Assembly: GCA_964564695.1 (NCBI GenBank)
Contig: CAZMCC010000038.1
Coordinates: 1 to 34,284 of the forward strand
Origin: CAZMCC01 sp964564695
GTDB taxonomy: Bacteria > Planctomycetota > Phycisphaerae > Phycisphaerales > UBA1924
Length of the DNA stretch: 34,284 bases
Reading direction: 5' to 3'
This document shows positions 7,057 through 15,884 of the stretch, piece after piece. A program made the position numbers and the translations under genes. A model generated the notes under the pieces. The model was not told the DNA's origin and made no database searches. It saw nothing but the letters and a program-made list of their open reading frames with translations. How positions within the stretch are numbered: position 1 is the first letter of the stretch; every line of letters begins with the position of its first letter.

Positions 7057-7332
7057 TTATTTGTGCCCGGCGTGCGCCGCGCCAGACTGCGCCGACGACG
7101 CAACCCGTGCAGATTCCGGGCGCCCGATCGCATTGAGGTGGTCCTGAACGGCGCGTTCGCCCGCCGCGCCCAGCGCCATTCCTACGCCCTGGGCAATGAA
7201 CGTCGACAACAGCGCGCGGACGAGGATCGTCTCGGCGGGGTTGTCCACCCACAGGCCGACGACCACGGCCGTCGCGAACGCCGAAAGACCGAGCGACGCC
7301 GAGATGACCTTCGTGATGGTGCCTGGGGACAC
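7057..7332 (-). CDS. Small membrane protein of unknown function between the FlhG-like gene and fliA
   Basis: 91 residues from GTG 7332, with GAGG eight bases upstream. Two hydrophobic segments are visible: about 10-30 (ASLGLSAFATAVVVGLW) and about 38-58 (ILVRALLSTFIAQGVGMALG). A short Ala/Ser/His-rich tail ends in HK. No family is recognised. Its position between flhF/flhG and fliA suggests a flagellum-related role, but only by association. The reading frame is supported by the ribosome binding site, the membrane-protein-like composition and its fit between neighbouring genes. Confidence 0.6.
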   Translation of the reverse strand: MSPGTITKVISASLGLSAFATAVVVGLWVDNPAETILVRALLSTFIAQGVGMALGAAGERAVQDHLNAIGRPESARVASSAQSGAAHAGHK

Positions 7333-7422
7333 GGATGACCTCAGCGCCGACCGGCCCGAGAACCCGGGAAATCGGCGTCAGGCCGCTCATCGGCGGGAAA
7401 TCCGGAGCGGTTGAGCGGGAGT

Positions 7423-8088
7423 TCAACAAACTGCACCGATTGCGATGCCTGGGAAAGCGGGAACGGTCGGACGGACGTATTCGGCGAGGCGACCGGCGAG
7501 CAGCCCGCACGAGCGGGCCGCCGGGCCGCGACCACGCGCCGGCTGCCGGCCGAACGCGGAGTCCAGCGGGATGTGCCCCGCGAACACCGTGCCGTTCGAT
7601 CCGACGGCGTCGAGCGCGGCGCTGAGCCGCTCGAACGCCGCCAGCGAACGGGCAAATGACGGGGAGCGGTTGACCGCGATCAGCGCCGGGCCGTGGCGCG
7701 GGGCGACCGACCGGACCGCGTCGAACGCCGCGGCCAGCGCCGCGGGCTCGGGGGTGACGACCAGAACCCACGCTGTGGGCGCGGGTTCGGCGTCGCCGGG
7801 CAGGTCGCGCCCGCGGTCGATGGTGTCGATGTCGAGCAGGGCGAGTTCATCGCGCAGCGCGAGGGCCAGGGTGGTCGTCCCCACGCCGCCCTTGGCACCG
7901 GTGACCTCGACGCACGGGGTCTCGGTGGGGGTCGTGACCGACTCGGCAAGGGCCGCGCGGAGGCGGGCGGCCTGGTCGAACGAGGGCTTGGGCTCGATGG
8001 CAGAGGAAGGGTTCTGTTCGCACGCGGGCCGAACGGCTCGGGCGACGACGTGCATCGACGTGCGAAGACCGAAGAGACCGGGCCTCAC
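7423..8088 (-). CDS. FlhG/CpaE-like MinD-family ATPase
   Basis: 221 residues from GTG 8088, whose GTGA overlaps the flhF stop; GGAGG lies seven bases upstream. The only strong motif is the deviant Walker A VTGAKGGVGTTTLALAL (residues 63-79). The signature lysine K66 is kept, but the usual GKT lysine is replaced by threonine (KGGVGTTT), as in the CpaE/TadZ branch of the family. Later blocks (WVLVVTPEPAALAAAFDAVR, PALIAVNRS, GHIPLDSAFG) match the core strands and the proline-rich tail region. FlhG-type ATPases work with the FlhF GTPase to set flagellar number and site at the pole. The switch DxxG region appears degenerate (LLDIDTIDRG), so ATP hydrolysis may be weak or absent. Confidence 0.78.
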   Translation of the reverse strand: MRPGLFGLRTSMHVVARAVRPACEQNPSSAIEPKPSFDQAARLRAALAESVTTPTETPCVEVTGAKGGVGTTTLALALRDELALLDIDTIDRGRDLPGDAEPAPTAWVLVVTPEPAALAAAFDAVRSVAPRHGPALIAVNRSPSFARSLAAFERLSAALDAVGSNGTVFAGHIPLDSAFGRQPARGRGPAARSCGLLAGRLAEYVRPTVPAFPGIAIGAVC

Positions 8089-9566
8089 GCGCCGGCCTCC
8101 GCGAGCTCGAGCCGTCCGTCGAGGACAAGGCCGGCGAGGCGCTCGGCCCCACCCCGCTCGATCTGGTCGGGAACCTCCTGACCCATGGTCAGGTAGCTGA
8201 GCTGGGCGCTGGCCGCCCGGGCGACATTGACGAGCACGCCGAAATTCACCGCTTCGTCGAGCTTGGTGAACAGCACGCGGTTGGGGCAGGCCGGCGCGAA
8301 GCGCTCGACCGTCCGCATCATCACCTGTTCGCTCGTGGTGCTCGCGAGGACCAGGTGGATCTCGTCGGGCTCGGCGGCCGCGAGAAAGCGGCACAGCTCC
8401 TCGATCTTGCCTGTGTCGCTCGGGCTGCGACCGGCGGTGTCGATCAGGATGACATCGCAGTCGCGCATCGCCTGGCACGCCGCGGCCATGTCGGTCGGCG
8501 TCAGCGCGACCCGCATCGGCAGGGCGATGATCGAGGCATAGGTCCGGAGCTGCTCAACGGCGGCGATGCGGTAGGTGTCGGCCGTGATGAGTCCGACGCG
8601 GAGGTTGTGACGCAGCTTGTAGGTGGCCGCGAGCTTGGCGACGGTCGTGGTCTTGCCGACGCCGGTCGGACCGACCAGGGCGACGACGCGGGGCTTGCCA
8701 GCGCGGCGCCCATTGGGCAGGGGCGCGTCCGGAGCTGACGGGATCAGGATGGCGAGGCGGCGCAGCAGAGCCGCCCGCACGATCTCCTCGTCGCCGAGCT
8801 CGGCGAGGGAGAGTTCGTCCCTGACACCGGCGACGACTTCGTCGGCGATTTCACGGGCGACCTGGGCCTCGACGAGCTGGAGGTAGTGCTTGAACAGCGC
8901 TTCAGGCATCCGGCCCGGGGCAGTCGGGCCGGACGTCTGAACGACGCTTCCGAGCATGCGCTTGATGGCCGCGAGATCGTCCTGCATGACGCTCATCGGG
9001 GCCGGGTTGACGGTGGGGACGGGCGCGGCCATCGTGGCGACGGCTTCACGCACCGGAGCGGACGCCATCACCGGCTGCTCGACACGCACGGGGCGTGAAG
9101 CGATCGGGGCGACGGCCTTGTGGCGGGGTTCGGGTCGAGCGTGCGACGGCGCCTGCGTGGGCTCGTGCCGCAGCCGGGTCGCCGCGGTGGGCGCGCCGTT
9201 GCGGGCATATGCCGCCGCGGCGAGGGCGGCCGCGAGTCGCTGGTTCGACTCTGCACCGCCGCTCGCAGCGGCGCTGGAGGTGTCCTTGGCGATGGTCGAA
9301 GTTGAGGGGGGGTTCCGGTCCCGCGCCGTCCTTGGCGCGCCGGGGCTGGGCTGACCCTGAGCCGCCCCCCCACTCCCATTCCCCCCACTCCCCGTGCTTC
9401 CATTGGGCCCCGCGACGATCTCAACCATCGAGCGGGCGCCGAGTCCGAAGAACCCACCGACCTTGATCGTTCGGGTCCGCACGATGTTGGCTGACGCGCC
9501 CAGGTCACGGTGGACAAGGGAGAGTGCGTCGGCGAAGTTGCGGGCTCTGAACGCTTTGAGGGCCAT
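8085..9566 (-). CDS. flhF: Flagellar placement GTPase FlhF (SRP-type)
   Basis: 493 residues. FlhF is a membrane-associated SRP GTPase that places the flagellum and recruits early basal-body parts. The N-terminal basic B domain starts MALKAFRARNFADALSLVHR. It is followed by a long low-complexity Gly/Ala/Pro linker (about 52-190), then an N-domain. The G domain has G1 GPTGVGKTTTVAKLAA (299-314), ITADTYRIAAVEQLRTYA, DTAGRSPSD (G3) and TKLDEA (G4). Spacing of the motifs is as in the family. It overlaps the FlhG-like gene by 4 bases, the usual partner. A 151-base gap separates it from flhA; that gap shows no convincing promoter. Confidence 0.95.
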   Translation of the reverse strand: MALKAFRARNFADALSLVHRDLGASANIVRTRTIKVGGFFGLGARSMVEIVAGPNGSTGSGGNGSGGAAQGQPSPGAPRTARDRNPPSTSTIAKDTSSAAASGGAESNQRLAAALAAAAYARNGAPTAATRLRHEPTQAPSHARPEPRHKAVAPIASRPVRVEQPVMASAPVREAVATMAAPVPTVNPAPMSVMQDDLAAIKRMLGSVVQTSGPTAPGRMPEALFKHYLQLVEAQVAREIADEVVAGVRDELSLAELGDEEIVRAALLRRLAILIPSAPDAPLPNGRRAGKPRVVALVGPTGVGKTTTVAKLAATYKLRHNLRVGLITADTYRIAAVEQLRTYASIIALPMRVALTPTDMAAACQAMRDCDVILIDTAGRSPSDTGKIEELCRFLAAAEPDEIHLVLASTTSEQVMMRTVERFAPACPNRVLFTKLDEAVNFGVLVNVARAASAQLSYLTMGQEVPDQIERGGAERLAGLVLDGRLELAEAGA

Positions 9567-9717
9567 GGGCCGTCCGTGGCGAGACCGAAAGGGCAGGCGT
9601 CCTGGCCGTGAAGAGTGTCGAGAAGGTCGTCAGGCCATCTCGATACTCTTGCCCTCCGGTCCCGAGACAACTCACCCGAAACGGCGGCCTTTCACGCCCC
9701 TCTCATTTCAGCTTCAT

Positions 9718-11919
9718 TCAGGCGGCCGTTGCTTCGCGTCCAGCCTGAATATTCGCTAATCCCAGGGACTCGACGTCCACGCCCGCCACCACTTCGTTGT
9801 AGCTGAGCACCGCGGCCGCCGGGACTTGCGCGCTGATGAGCTGGCGGATGACCGCCCGCACCTGGGGCGAGGCAATAACGACGGGCTGGAGCCCGGCCGC
9901 GGTGACCTTCTGCAGTTCCCGCGCGATTGCGGAGGTCACCTGATTGGCCACATGGGCGGGCATGGTGACGTTCGTACCCATGGGGGTGCGTTCGATGTAG
10001 GAGTTCACTATGTCGTCGAGGGCCGGGTCGACCGTGACGCACACAAGTTTGTGTGTGGCGCCGCTCGAAGTCCCCCCCGCCGCCCCCCGCTTCCCCACCG
10101 CCCCGGGCTCGGGATCAATGGGCGTCGCGAGCTGCATGCAGATGGAACGCCGCAGCGCGTTGCGGACGTACTCGGTGAGCACGTCGAGGTCCTTGGTCTT
10201 GCTCGCCCAGTCGCCGAGGGTCTCGAGCACGCTCTCGAGGTCGCGGATCGGCACGCGCTCGCGCAGGAGGTTCTGGAGGACCTTCTGCAACTCGCCGAGC
10301 TTGATCACAGCGGGGATCGTCTCCTCGACGAGCTTGGGGCTCTTGGTCTTGAGCTGCGTGACGAGGTTCGAGACCTCCTCGCGGCTGAGCAGCTCGTCGG
10401 CGTTCTGGCGCACGACCTCGGTGAGGTGCGTGGCCAGCACGCTCGAGGGCTCAACGACCGTGTAGTTGAGGCTCTCGGCCCGGGCCCGCAGGGCGGCGTC
10501 GATCCACCACGCATCGAGCCCGAACGCGGGCTCGCGGGTCGGCACGCCCTCGATTGGCCCAGCGGCGATCCCCGAGTCCATCGCCATGAGCCGCTCGGGG
10601 ATGATCGACCCCGAGGCCACCACGCTCCCCTTGATCTTGATGCGGTAGTCGTTGAGGGGCAGCTGCATGTTGTCGCGGATGCGCACGGGCGGCACGATGA
10701 AGCCCATGTCGCTGGCGAACTGGCGGCGGAGCGAACCGATGCGTTCGAGCAGATCGCCGCCGCGGGCGGCGTCGACGAGCGAGACCAGCCCGTAGCCGAC
10801 CTCCAGTTCGAGCGCGTCGAGCTTGAGCAGGGCTTCGGCCGCCGGCGGCTCGGCCTTGGGACCTGCGGCGTCCGCCGCCTGGGTCTTCGCGGCCTCGTCC
10901 TTGTTGCGGGCGACGCGCCGCAGGGTGACAGCCAGCCCGACGAGGGCCGCGGCGGTCACGAGCAGCGGGATCTTGGGCAGAGGGGTGAACGAGAGCATCC
11001 CGAGGAACACCGCGGTGATGATCATGCCCGTGGGCTGGCTGAAGACCTGGTCGGTGACCTCGTTGCCCAGCTCGTCCTTCGAGCCCGAGCGGGTCACGAT
11101 GAGGGCCGACGCGATCGCGATGACAAACGACGGGATCTGGCTCGTCAGCCCGTCGCCGATCGTCAGCTTCGTGAAAACGCTCGCGACTTCCTTCGCCTCC
11201 CATCCGCGGTCGATGATGCCGACGGCGAAACCGCCGACGACGTTGACCACGGTGATGATGATGCCGGCGACAGCGTCGCCCCGGACGAACTTGCTGGCGC
11301 CGTCCATGGCGCCGAAGAAGTCGGCCTCCTGGGCGATCTTCTCGCGGCGTTTGCGGGCCTCGGGCTCGGTGATGATGCCGGCGTTCAAGTCCGCATCGAT
11401 CGCCATCTGCTTCCCGGGCATGGCGTCGAGGGTGAACCGGGCGGCGACTTCGCTGATGCGGCCCGCACCCTTGGTGATGACGACAAACTGCACGATCGTC
11501 AGGATGAGGAAGATGACGATGCCGACGAACAGTGACCCGCCCGCGACGAACGACGCGAACGCGCTGATGACCTCGCCCGCCACTCCGATCGCCTCCTCAG
11601 GGCTCGAGGCGTCGGCGGTGAGGATGAGCCGCGTCGACGCCACGTTGAGCACGAGCCGAAAGAGCGTCACCCCCAGCAGCAGCGACGGGAACACGCTGAA
11701 GTCCAGCGGCTGCTTCATGTAGATCGTCGTCAGCAGGATGACGACGCTCAGGCTGATGTTCAGGCAGATCAGGATGTCCATGATCCACGTCGGCATCGGG
11801 ACGAGGATCACGACCATCAGCCCGATGAACGCGACCGGCAGCAGCAGCGACCGGTACTTCGCGATCCGGTGGATCCAGTCCGGCAGGCCGGCGGCGGGTT
11901 TCTTCAAGGCTGGCGACAA
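9718..11919 (-). CDS. flhA: Flagellar type III export gate protein FlhA
   Basis: 733 residues from TTG 11919, which has GGAG six bases upstream; no ATG lies near the family's normal start. FlhA forms the nonameric export gate that receives substrate-chaperone complexes. The first half holds about eight membrane segments (RSLLLPVAFIGLMVVILVP, LNISLSVVILLTTIY, FSVFPSLLLGVTLFRL). The conserved cytoplasmic loop carries KGAGRISEVAARFTLDAMPG and KQMAIDADLNAGIITE, then ADFFGAMDGASKFVRGDA. The soluble C-terminal half contains PVRIRDNMQL, PSSVLATHLTEVVRQNADEL and the end region SYNEV. The length is slightly above the usual 690-700 because of an Ala/Gly-rich insert near residue 620. Confidence 0.97.
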   Translation of the reverse strand: MSPALKKPAAGLPDWIHRIAKYRSLLLPVAFIGLMVVILVPMPTWIMDILICLNISLSVVILLTTIYMKQPLDFSVFPSLLLGVTLFRLVLNVASTRLILTADASSPEEAIGVAGEVISAFASFVAGGSLFVGIVIFLILTIVQFVVITKGAGRISEVAARFTLDAMPGKQMAIDADLNAGIITEPEARKRREKIAQEADFFGAMDGASKFVRGDAVAGIIITVVNVVGGFAVGIIDRGWEAKEVASVFTKLTIGDGLTSQIPSFVIAIASALIVTRSGSKDELGNEVTDQVFSQPTGMIITAVFLGMLSFTPLPKIPLLVTAAALVGLAVTLRRVARNKDEAAKTQAADAAGPKAEPPAAEALLKLDALELEVGYGLVSLVDAARGGDLLERIGSLRRQFASDMGFIVPPVRIRDNMQLPLNDYRIKIKGSVVASGSIIPERLMAMDSGIAAGPIEGVPTREPAFGLDAWWIDAALRARAESLNYTVVEPSSVLATHLTEVVRQNADELLSREEVSNLVTQLKTKSPKLVEETIPAVIKLGELQKVLQNLLRERVPIRDLESVLETLGDWASKTKDLDVLTEYVRNALRRSICMQLATPIDPEPGAVGKRGAAGGTSSGATHKLVCVTVDPALDDIVNSYIERTPMGTNVTMPAHVANQVTSAIARELQKVTAAGLQPVVIASPQVRAVIRQLISAQVPAAAVLSYNEVVAGVDVESLGLANIQAGREATAA

Positions 11920-11947
11920 GGGATTCTCCGGCGGCTAGTGAGTGACT

Positions 11948-13015
11948 TCAGGCGGCCTTCGCGGCGACGCGGTAGACGTACGCGAGGACTTCGGCGACGG
12001 CCTGGTAGAACTGCGGGGCGATCTCCCTGCCCACCGGCGTCGTGCGGTACAGCCCGCGGGCCAGGGGCGGCTTCTCAACGATCGGGATCGAGTGCTCACG
12101 GGCGATCTGGCGGATCCGCAGGGCCGCGTAGTCGGCCCCCTTCGCGACCACCCTCGGGGCGCCCATGTTCCCCTCGTCATACTTCAGGGCGACGGCGTAG
12201 TGCGTCGGGTTGGTGACGATGACGTCGGCCGTCGGCACCGTCGCCTGCATGCGCTGCGACAGCATTTCGCGGGCCATGCGGAAACGCTTGGCCTTGAGGG
12301 AAAGGTCGCCCTCCATCGAGCGGCGTTCGTCCTCGACCTCTTTCTTGGTCATCTTGAGGTCCTGCGTGTGCTGCCACTTCTGGTAGATGTAGTCCGCCAG
12401 CGCGATGATGAGCATCACCGACAGCACCCAGATCAGGAGCGTCTTGAGCACGTTCATGATTACCCACAGCGCCCCGAGCAGAGGAAGGGCCGCCACCCCG
12501 ATGAGCCGCGGCATCTGGGCCCTCATCACCAGGCTCGCGACGCCGATGACGACGCTCAGCTTGATGGCGCTGACGAGGGTCTTCACCGCGTTGCGCTTGC
12601 CGAAAATCTTGCCCATGCCCGACACGGGGTTGAGCTTGTTGAACTTGGGCTGCAGCGGCTTGAGCGTGAACAGCCCGCGCGTCTGGATGCCTTGCGCCAA
12701 GATCGCGATCGCGAACATGAGAAGCATCACCGGGGCGGCCACCTCGATGGCCTTCGACAGGCCCCAGAGCACCGCCGGAACCGCCTCGCCGGGAACGCTC
12801 GCCGACCCCACGCTCGCCGGGTCGAGCACCGCACGGGTGAGCGAGAGCAGCCGCTCGAACATCCACGGCGCGAGCACCAGCAGCATGATCGCACCGCCCC
12901 CGAGCTCGATCACCGCCACAAGGTCCTGGCTCTTGGCGATCTGGCCGCGCGAGCGGGCCTCGCCGCGTCGGCGGGCCGTTGGTTGCTCTGTGCGCTCGCC
13001 CATGTCTTCAGCCAA
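11948..13015 (-). CDS. flhB: Flagellar export switch protein FlhB
   Basis: 355 residues. The membrane half has four segments (for example IELGGGAIMLLVLAPWMF, VMLLMFAIAILAQGI). The cytoplasmic tail contains the autocleavage motif NPTH at 269-272 (VTNPTHYAVALKYD), where self-cleavage changes substrate specificity from rod/hook to filament proteins. The N-terminus (GERTEQPTARRRGEAR) and the ARGLYR segment near the C-terminus are typical. TTG 13015 has GGAG seven bases upstream and follows the fliR stop by 12 bases; ATG 13003 is the alternative. The gap to flhA is 28 bases. Confidence 0.96.
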   Translation of the reverse strand: MAEDMGERTEQPTARRRGEARSRGQIAKSQDLVAVIELGGGAIMLLVLAPWMFERLLSLTRAVLDPASVGSASVPGEAVPAVLWGLSKAIEVAAPVMLLMFAIAILAQGIQTRGLFTLKPLQPKFNKLNPVSGMGKIFGKRNAVKTLVSAIKLSVVIGVASLVMRAQMPRLIGVAALPLLGALWVIMNVLKTLLIWVLSVMLIIALADYIYQKWQHTQDLKMTKKEVEDERRSMEGDLSLKAKRFRMAREMLSQRMQATVPTADVIVTNPTHYAVALKYDEGNMGAPRVVAKGADYAALRIRQIAREHSIPIVEKPPLARGLYRTTPVGREIAPQFYQAVAEVLAYVYRVAAKAA

Positions 13016-13027
13016 GACACAACTCCG

Positions 13028-13804
13028 TTAGAACGCGCCGGCCCAGTGCAGCAGGACGCCGGCGGCTCGGTTGAGCTCGTCGGTGACGGCGTCCTGAATC
13101 ACGGCGAGAGAGAGAATGAGGGCGCCCAGGCCCATGACGATCTTGACGGCGAAGCCCACGCTCATGACGTTGATCTGCGGGATGGACTTCATGATCACCC
13201 CGCTGGAGACGGTCTCGACGAGGAGGATGCCGATGACCGGAGCCGCGACCCGCAGAGACAGCTCAAAGCCCGAGCGGATGAGGCCGAGCATGAGGTCCAG
13301 GGGAGCGTCGGTGAGCGCGAACCCGCCGAGCGGCACGTTCGTGAACGACGCGGCCAGGGCGAGGAACAGCATGCTGAGCCCGCCGATCGAGAGGTAGATC
13401 GCGATCGCGATGTAGAGCATGAGCTCGCCGAAGACGTCGGTCTCGGTGTCCATCGCGGGGTTGAAGACCTGGGCCATGCCCAGCCCGATCTGCATCGACA
13501 TCAGCAGTCCCGAGAGCTGCAGAACCCACAGAGGCACGGCCGCGATCAGCCCCAGGCACACCCCGACGGTGACCTCGGCCGCGATCGCCATGGCCAGCTC
13601 GAACACGGTCTCCATCGGCACGCCCGTGACCGGGACGACCGGGGCGATCCCCAGCGTGAGGCACGCGGCGATGAAGAGCTTGATCTTGACTGGAACGGTC
13701 GGGCTCGACACCAGCGGCGCGAACATGAACACGCCCATCACGCGAAACCCCACGAGGAGCACGTGAATCACGTACGGCGAGATGGCGTCGAGGGCGTCGT
13801 GCAT
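13028..13804 (-). CDS. fliR: Flagellar export channel protein FliR
   Basis: 258 residues, almost all in hydrophobic segments (VIHVLLVGFRVMGVFMFAPL, VGVCLGLIAAVPLWVLQLSG, IAIYLSIGGLSMLFLALAAS). The block LMSMQIGLGMAQVFNPAMDT is the FliR/SctT signature. FliR joins FliP and FliQ to form the helical core of the export channel. The order fliP-fliQ-fliR-flhB with only 4 and 12 bases between the last three supports it. Confidence 0.95.
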   Translation of the reverse strand: MHDALDAISPYVIHVLLVGFRVMGVFMFAPLVSSPTVPVKIKLFIAACLTLGIAPVVPVTGVPMETVFELAMAIAAEVTVGVCLGLIAAVPLWVLQLSGLLMSMQIGLGMAQVFNPAMDTETDVFGELMLYIAIAIYLSIGGLSMLFLALAASFTNVPLGGFALTDAPLDLMLGLIRSGFELSLRVAAPVIGILLVETVSSGVIMKSIPQINVMSVGFAVKIVMGLGALILSLAVIQDAVTDELNRAAGVLLHWAGAF

Positions 13805-13808
13805 CGCC

Positions 13809-14066
13809 TCACGTCAGCGAGAACATCTGCACGGTGAACTCGAACATCCACCGGGCAACCCACGGCAGCACAAACACCGCGACCAGCAGCATCGCGACGA
13901 TCTTGGGCACGAACGTGAGCGTCTGGTCCTGGATCGAGGTCACCGCCTGAAGCACCGAGATCACCAGGCCGATCACCACGCCCGCGCCCAGGATCGGGGC
14001 GGCGAGCTTGAGCGTCAGGATCAGGGTCGTGCGGACGAATTCGAGTGTGGAGTCGTCGACGGGCAT
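13809..14066 (-). CDS. fliQ: Flagellar export channel protein FliQ
   Basis: 85 residues, the normal size for FliQ. Two membrane helices: about 15-38 (LILTLKLAAPILGAGVVIGL) and about 52-72 (IVAMLLVAVFVLPWVAR). Between them is the conserved VISVLQAVTSIQDQTLTFVP. It assembles with FliP and FliR in the channel. The stop is four bases before the fliR ATG. Confidence 0.95.
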   Translation of the reverse strand: MPVDDSTLEFVRTTLILTLKLAAPILGAGVVIGLVISVLQAVTSIQDQTLTFVPKIVAMLLVAVFVLPWVARWMFEFTVQMFSLT

Positions 14067-14137
14067 GGGCGTGGGCTCCAGGGGAACAGTCGTGGTTCCG
14101 AAGGCGACGGGGGACCGCTGTCAGGATGCTCGTTGGC

Positions 14138-15085
14138 CTAGCCGCCCGGCGCACCGATCACGGCCGGCGCGACCTTGGCGACGTGATCGGCTCCGGTGAC
14201 GAAGCTCGTCATCAAGCTGCCGACCACGAGAGTCCAGCCATCGACCATGATGAACAGCAGGATCTTGAACGGCATGCTGATCATCACCGGCGGCAGCATC
14301 ATCATGCTCATCGAGATGAGCAGGCACGCGATGACCATGTCGATGACGAGGAACGGCAGGTAGATGCGGAAGCCCATCAGAAACGCCACGCGCAGCTCGC
14401 TGAGCATGTACGCGGGGATCAGCGAGACCATGTCGACGTCGGCCCGGGTGAGCTTCGAGGGATCGCTCGTGTCGACGCCGCGGTAGTTGAGGATCATGTA
14501 GACGCTCGACCAGTTTCCGGTCGCGTCGATCTGGTCGAACATGAAGTCGCGGACCGGCTGCTTGGCCCGGTTCCACAGGTCCTCGTAGTCGGTGACCTCG
14601 CCGCGGTTGTACGGCCCGATCGCCTCGTCGTGCACCCGCTTGATCGTCGGGGCCATCACGAGCATCGTGATGAACAGCGACAGCGACAGAATGACCTGGG
14701 CCGGGGGCAGCTGCATCGTTCCCAGCGCCTGGCGGAGCAGCCCCAGCACCACGATCACCCGCACGAAGCACGTGGTCATCAGCATGACCGACGGCACAAG
14801 GGTGATGATCGTGAGCACGAGGACGATGTTCATCGCCGACGACAGGCCCGAGCGTGGCGCCCCGGTCTTTCCGAAATCGGCGCTGATGCCGGCGGACGGG
14901 CCGCCGGTGGAGACCACATCGCCGGCGCCGGCGAGCACTTCGAGAGGATTGATGCCCGTGAGCGAGGGCACGCTGGCCGCAGGAGGAGCCGTGACCGGCG
15001 GGCCGTAGACGCCCTGGGCCAGCGACGCGGTCGCCGCGGCGAAGAGCACGATCGCGAACGCAAGGGCCCGGGCGATGACGCTCAT
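14138..15085 (-). CDS. fliP: Flagellar export channel protein FliP
   Basis: 315 residues. A cleavable signal sequence (MSVIARALAFAIVLFAAATA) precedes a variable linker. The conserved core runs from LTIITLVPSVMLMTTCFVR through RQALGTMQLPPAQVILSLSL, then FMFDQ, and PAYMLSELRVAFLMGFRIYL with PFLVIDMVIACLLISMSMMM. These are the FliP/SctR signatures. FliP forms the pentameric base of the export channel. Longer than usual (about 250) because of the linker at about 30-75. The ATG overlaps the fliO stop by 4 bases. Confidence 0.96.
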   Translation of the reverse strand: MSVIARALAFAIVLFAAATASLAQGVYGPPVTAPPAASVPSLTGINPLEVLAGAGDVVSTGGPSAGISADFGKTGAPRSGLSSAMNIVLVLTIITLVPSVMLMTTCFVRVIVVLGLLRQALGTMQLPPAQVILSLSLFITMLVMAPTIKRVHDEAIGPYNRGEVTDYEDLWNRAKQPVRDFMFDQIDATGNWSSVYMILNYRGVDTSDPSKLTRADVDMVSLIPAYMLSELRVAFLMGFRIYLPFLVIDMVIACLLISMSMMMLPPVMISMPFKILLFIMVDGWTLVVGSLMTSFVTGADHVAKVAPAVIGAPGG

Positions 15086-15795
15086 CGACGGGCCCCCGTC
15101 TCGCGAATGGCACTCACGCTGCGCCGGAAGGCCCCGAGGTTTTCCGCGCCGGCGTGGCCGGAACGGTCATCGATGAGTTGGACTTCGTCGCCGTCGGCGC
15201 CCTGCGTCGCGTCCCGGATGTCCGCCTCGTCGTCCGCCATGGTCGGCCCGGAGCCGCTGAGGCCCGACATCATCTCGCGGAACTTCGCGCTCAGCGAGTG
15301 GCCCTGCTCGTCCTGGGTCTTGGAGAGCAGCGAGGCCACGTCGGTCGCGTCATCGAACGTGGTCAGCGTGTTCACCGACTCCACGCGCCCGGTGGTCGAC
15401 GCCACCTGGCCCAACAGCAGCACGCGACGGTCGATCTTGAGAACCACCAACGTCAGTCCACGCCCGCCGGGGTACCGCGCGAGCACCTCGACCACGCCCG
15501 AAGGCGAACCGGCCGCGGCCCCAAGCGCCTTGCCGACGCCCATCTTCGCGAGCACCCGCACGCCCACGCCGCCGCCGACGATGAGGCACACGACCACGCC
15601 CAGCGAAATGACAGTTCTGAATGTGGAAGGCGTGCCGACGGGCACCGCCGCGGCCGCGCCGGGGGCGCCGATGGGCATCGACTCGCGCTGAGTGTCGCCG
15701 AAAGCGGTGGTCGAACCGATCAGGGCGATCAGGATCGCACCCGAGCACCAGTGTGCCCACATCGCTCGCCGGGATTGCTGGCTGATCGTCGACAT
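15082..15795 (-). CDS. fliO: Flagellar biosynthesis protein FliO-like
   Basis: 237 residues from ATG 15795 (AGGA upstream; a TTG at 15813 is an alternative). An N-terminal hydrophobic segment (AHWCSGAILIALIGST) is followed by a transmembrane helix (VISLGVVVCLIVGGGVGVRV, about 60-80). Then comes the FliO core GVVEVLARYPGGRGLTLVVL with KIDRRVLLLGQ. The C-terminal third is a polar, acidic tail. FliO helps assemble FliP. The gene is recognised mainly from the short core and its position directly before fliP, since FliO is poorly conserved. Confidence 0.85.
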   Translation of the reverse strand: MSTISQQSRRAMWAHWCSGAILIALIGSTTAFGDTQRESMPIGAPGAAAAVPVGTPSTFRTVISLGVVVCLIVGGGVGVRVLAKMGVGKALGAAAGSPSGVVEVLARYPGGRGLTLVVLKIDRRVLLLGQVASTTGRVESVNTLTTFDDATDVASLLSKTQDEQGHSLSAKFREMMSGLSGSGPTMADDEADIRDATQGADGDEVQLIDDRSGHAGAENLGAFRRSVSAIRETGARR

Positions 15796-15884
15796 TCGCC
15801 GTCCTGGCGTCAAAGTTCAGCCGACTCCGTCGGCCGGCCGGGCAGAGTGCCCGACAGGGATCATGGCTCCGCAGTGAGAACGCG

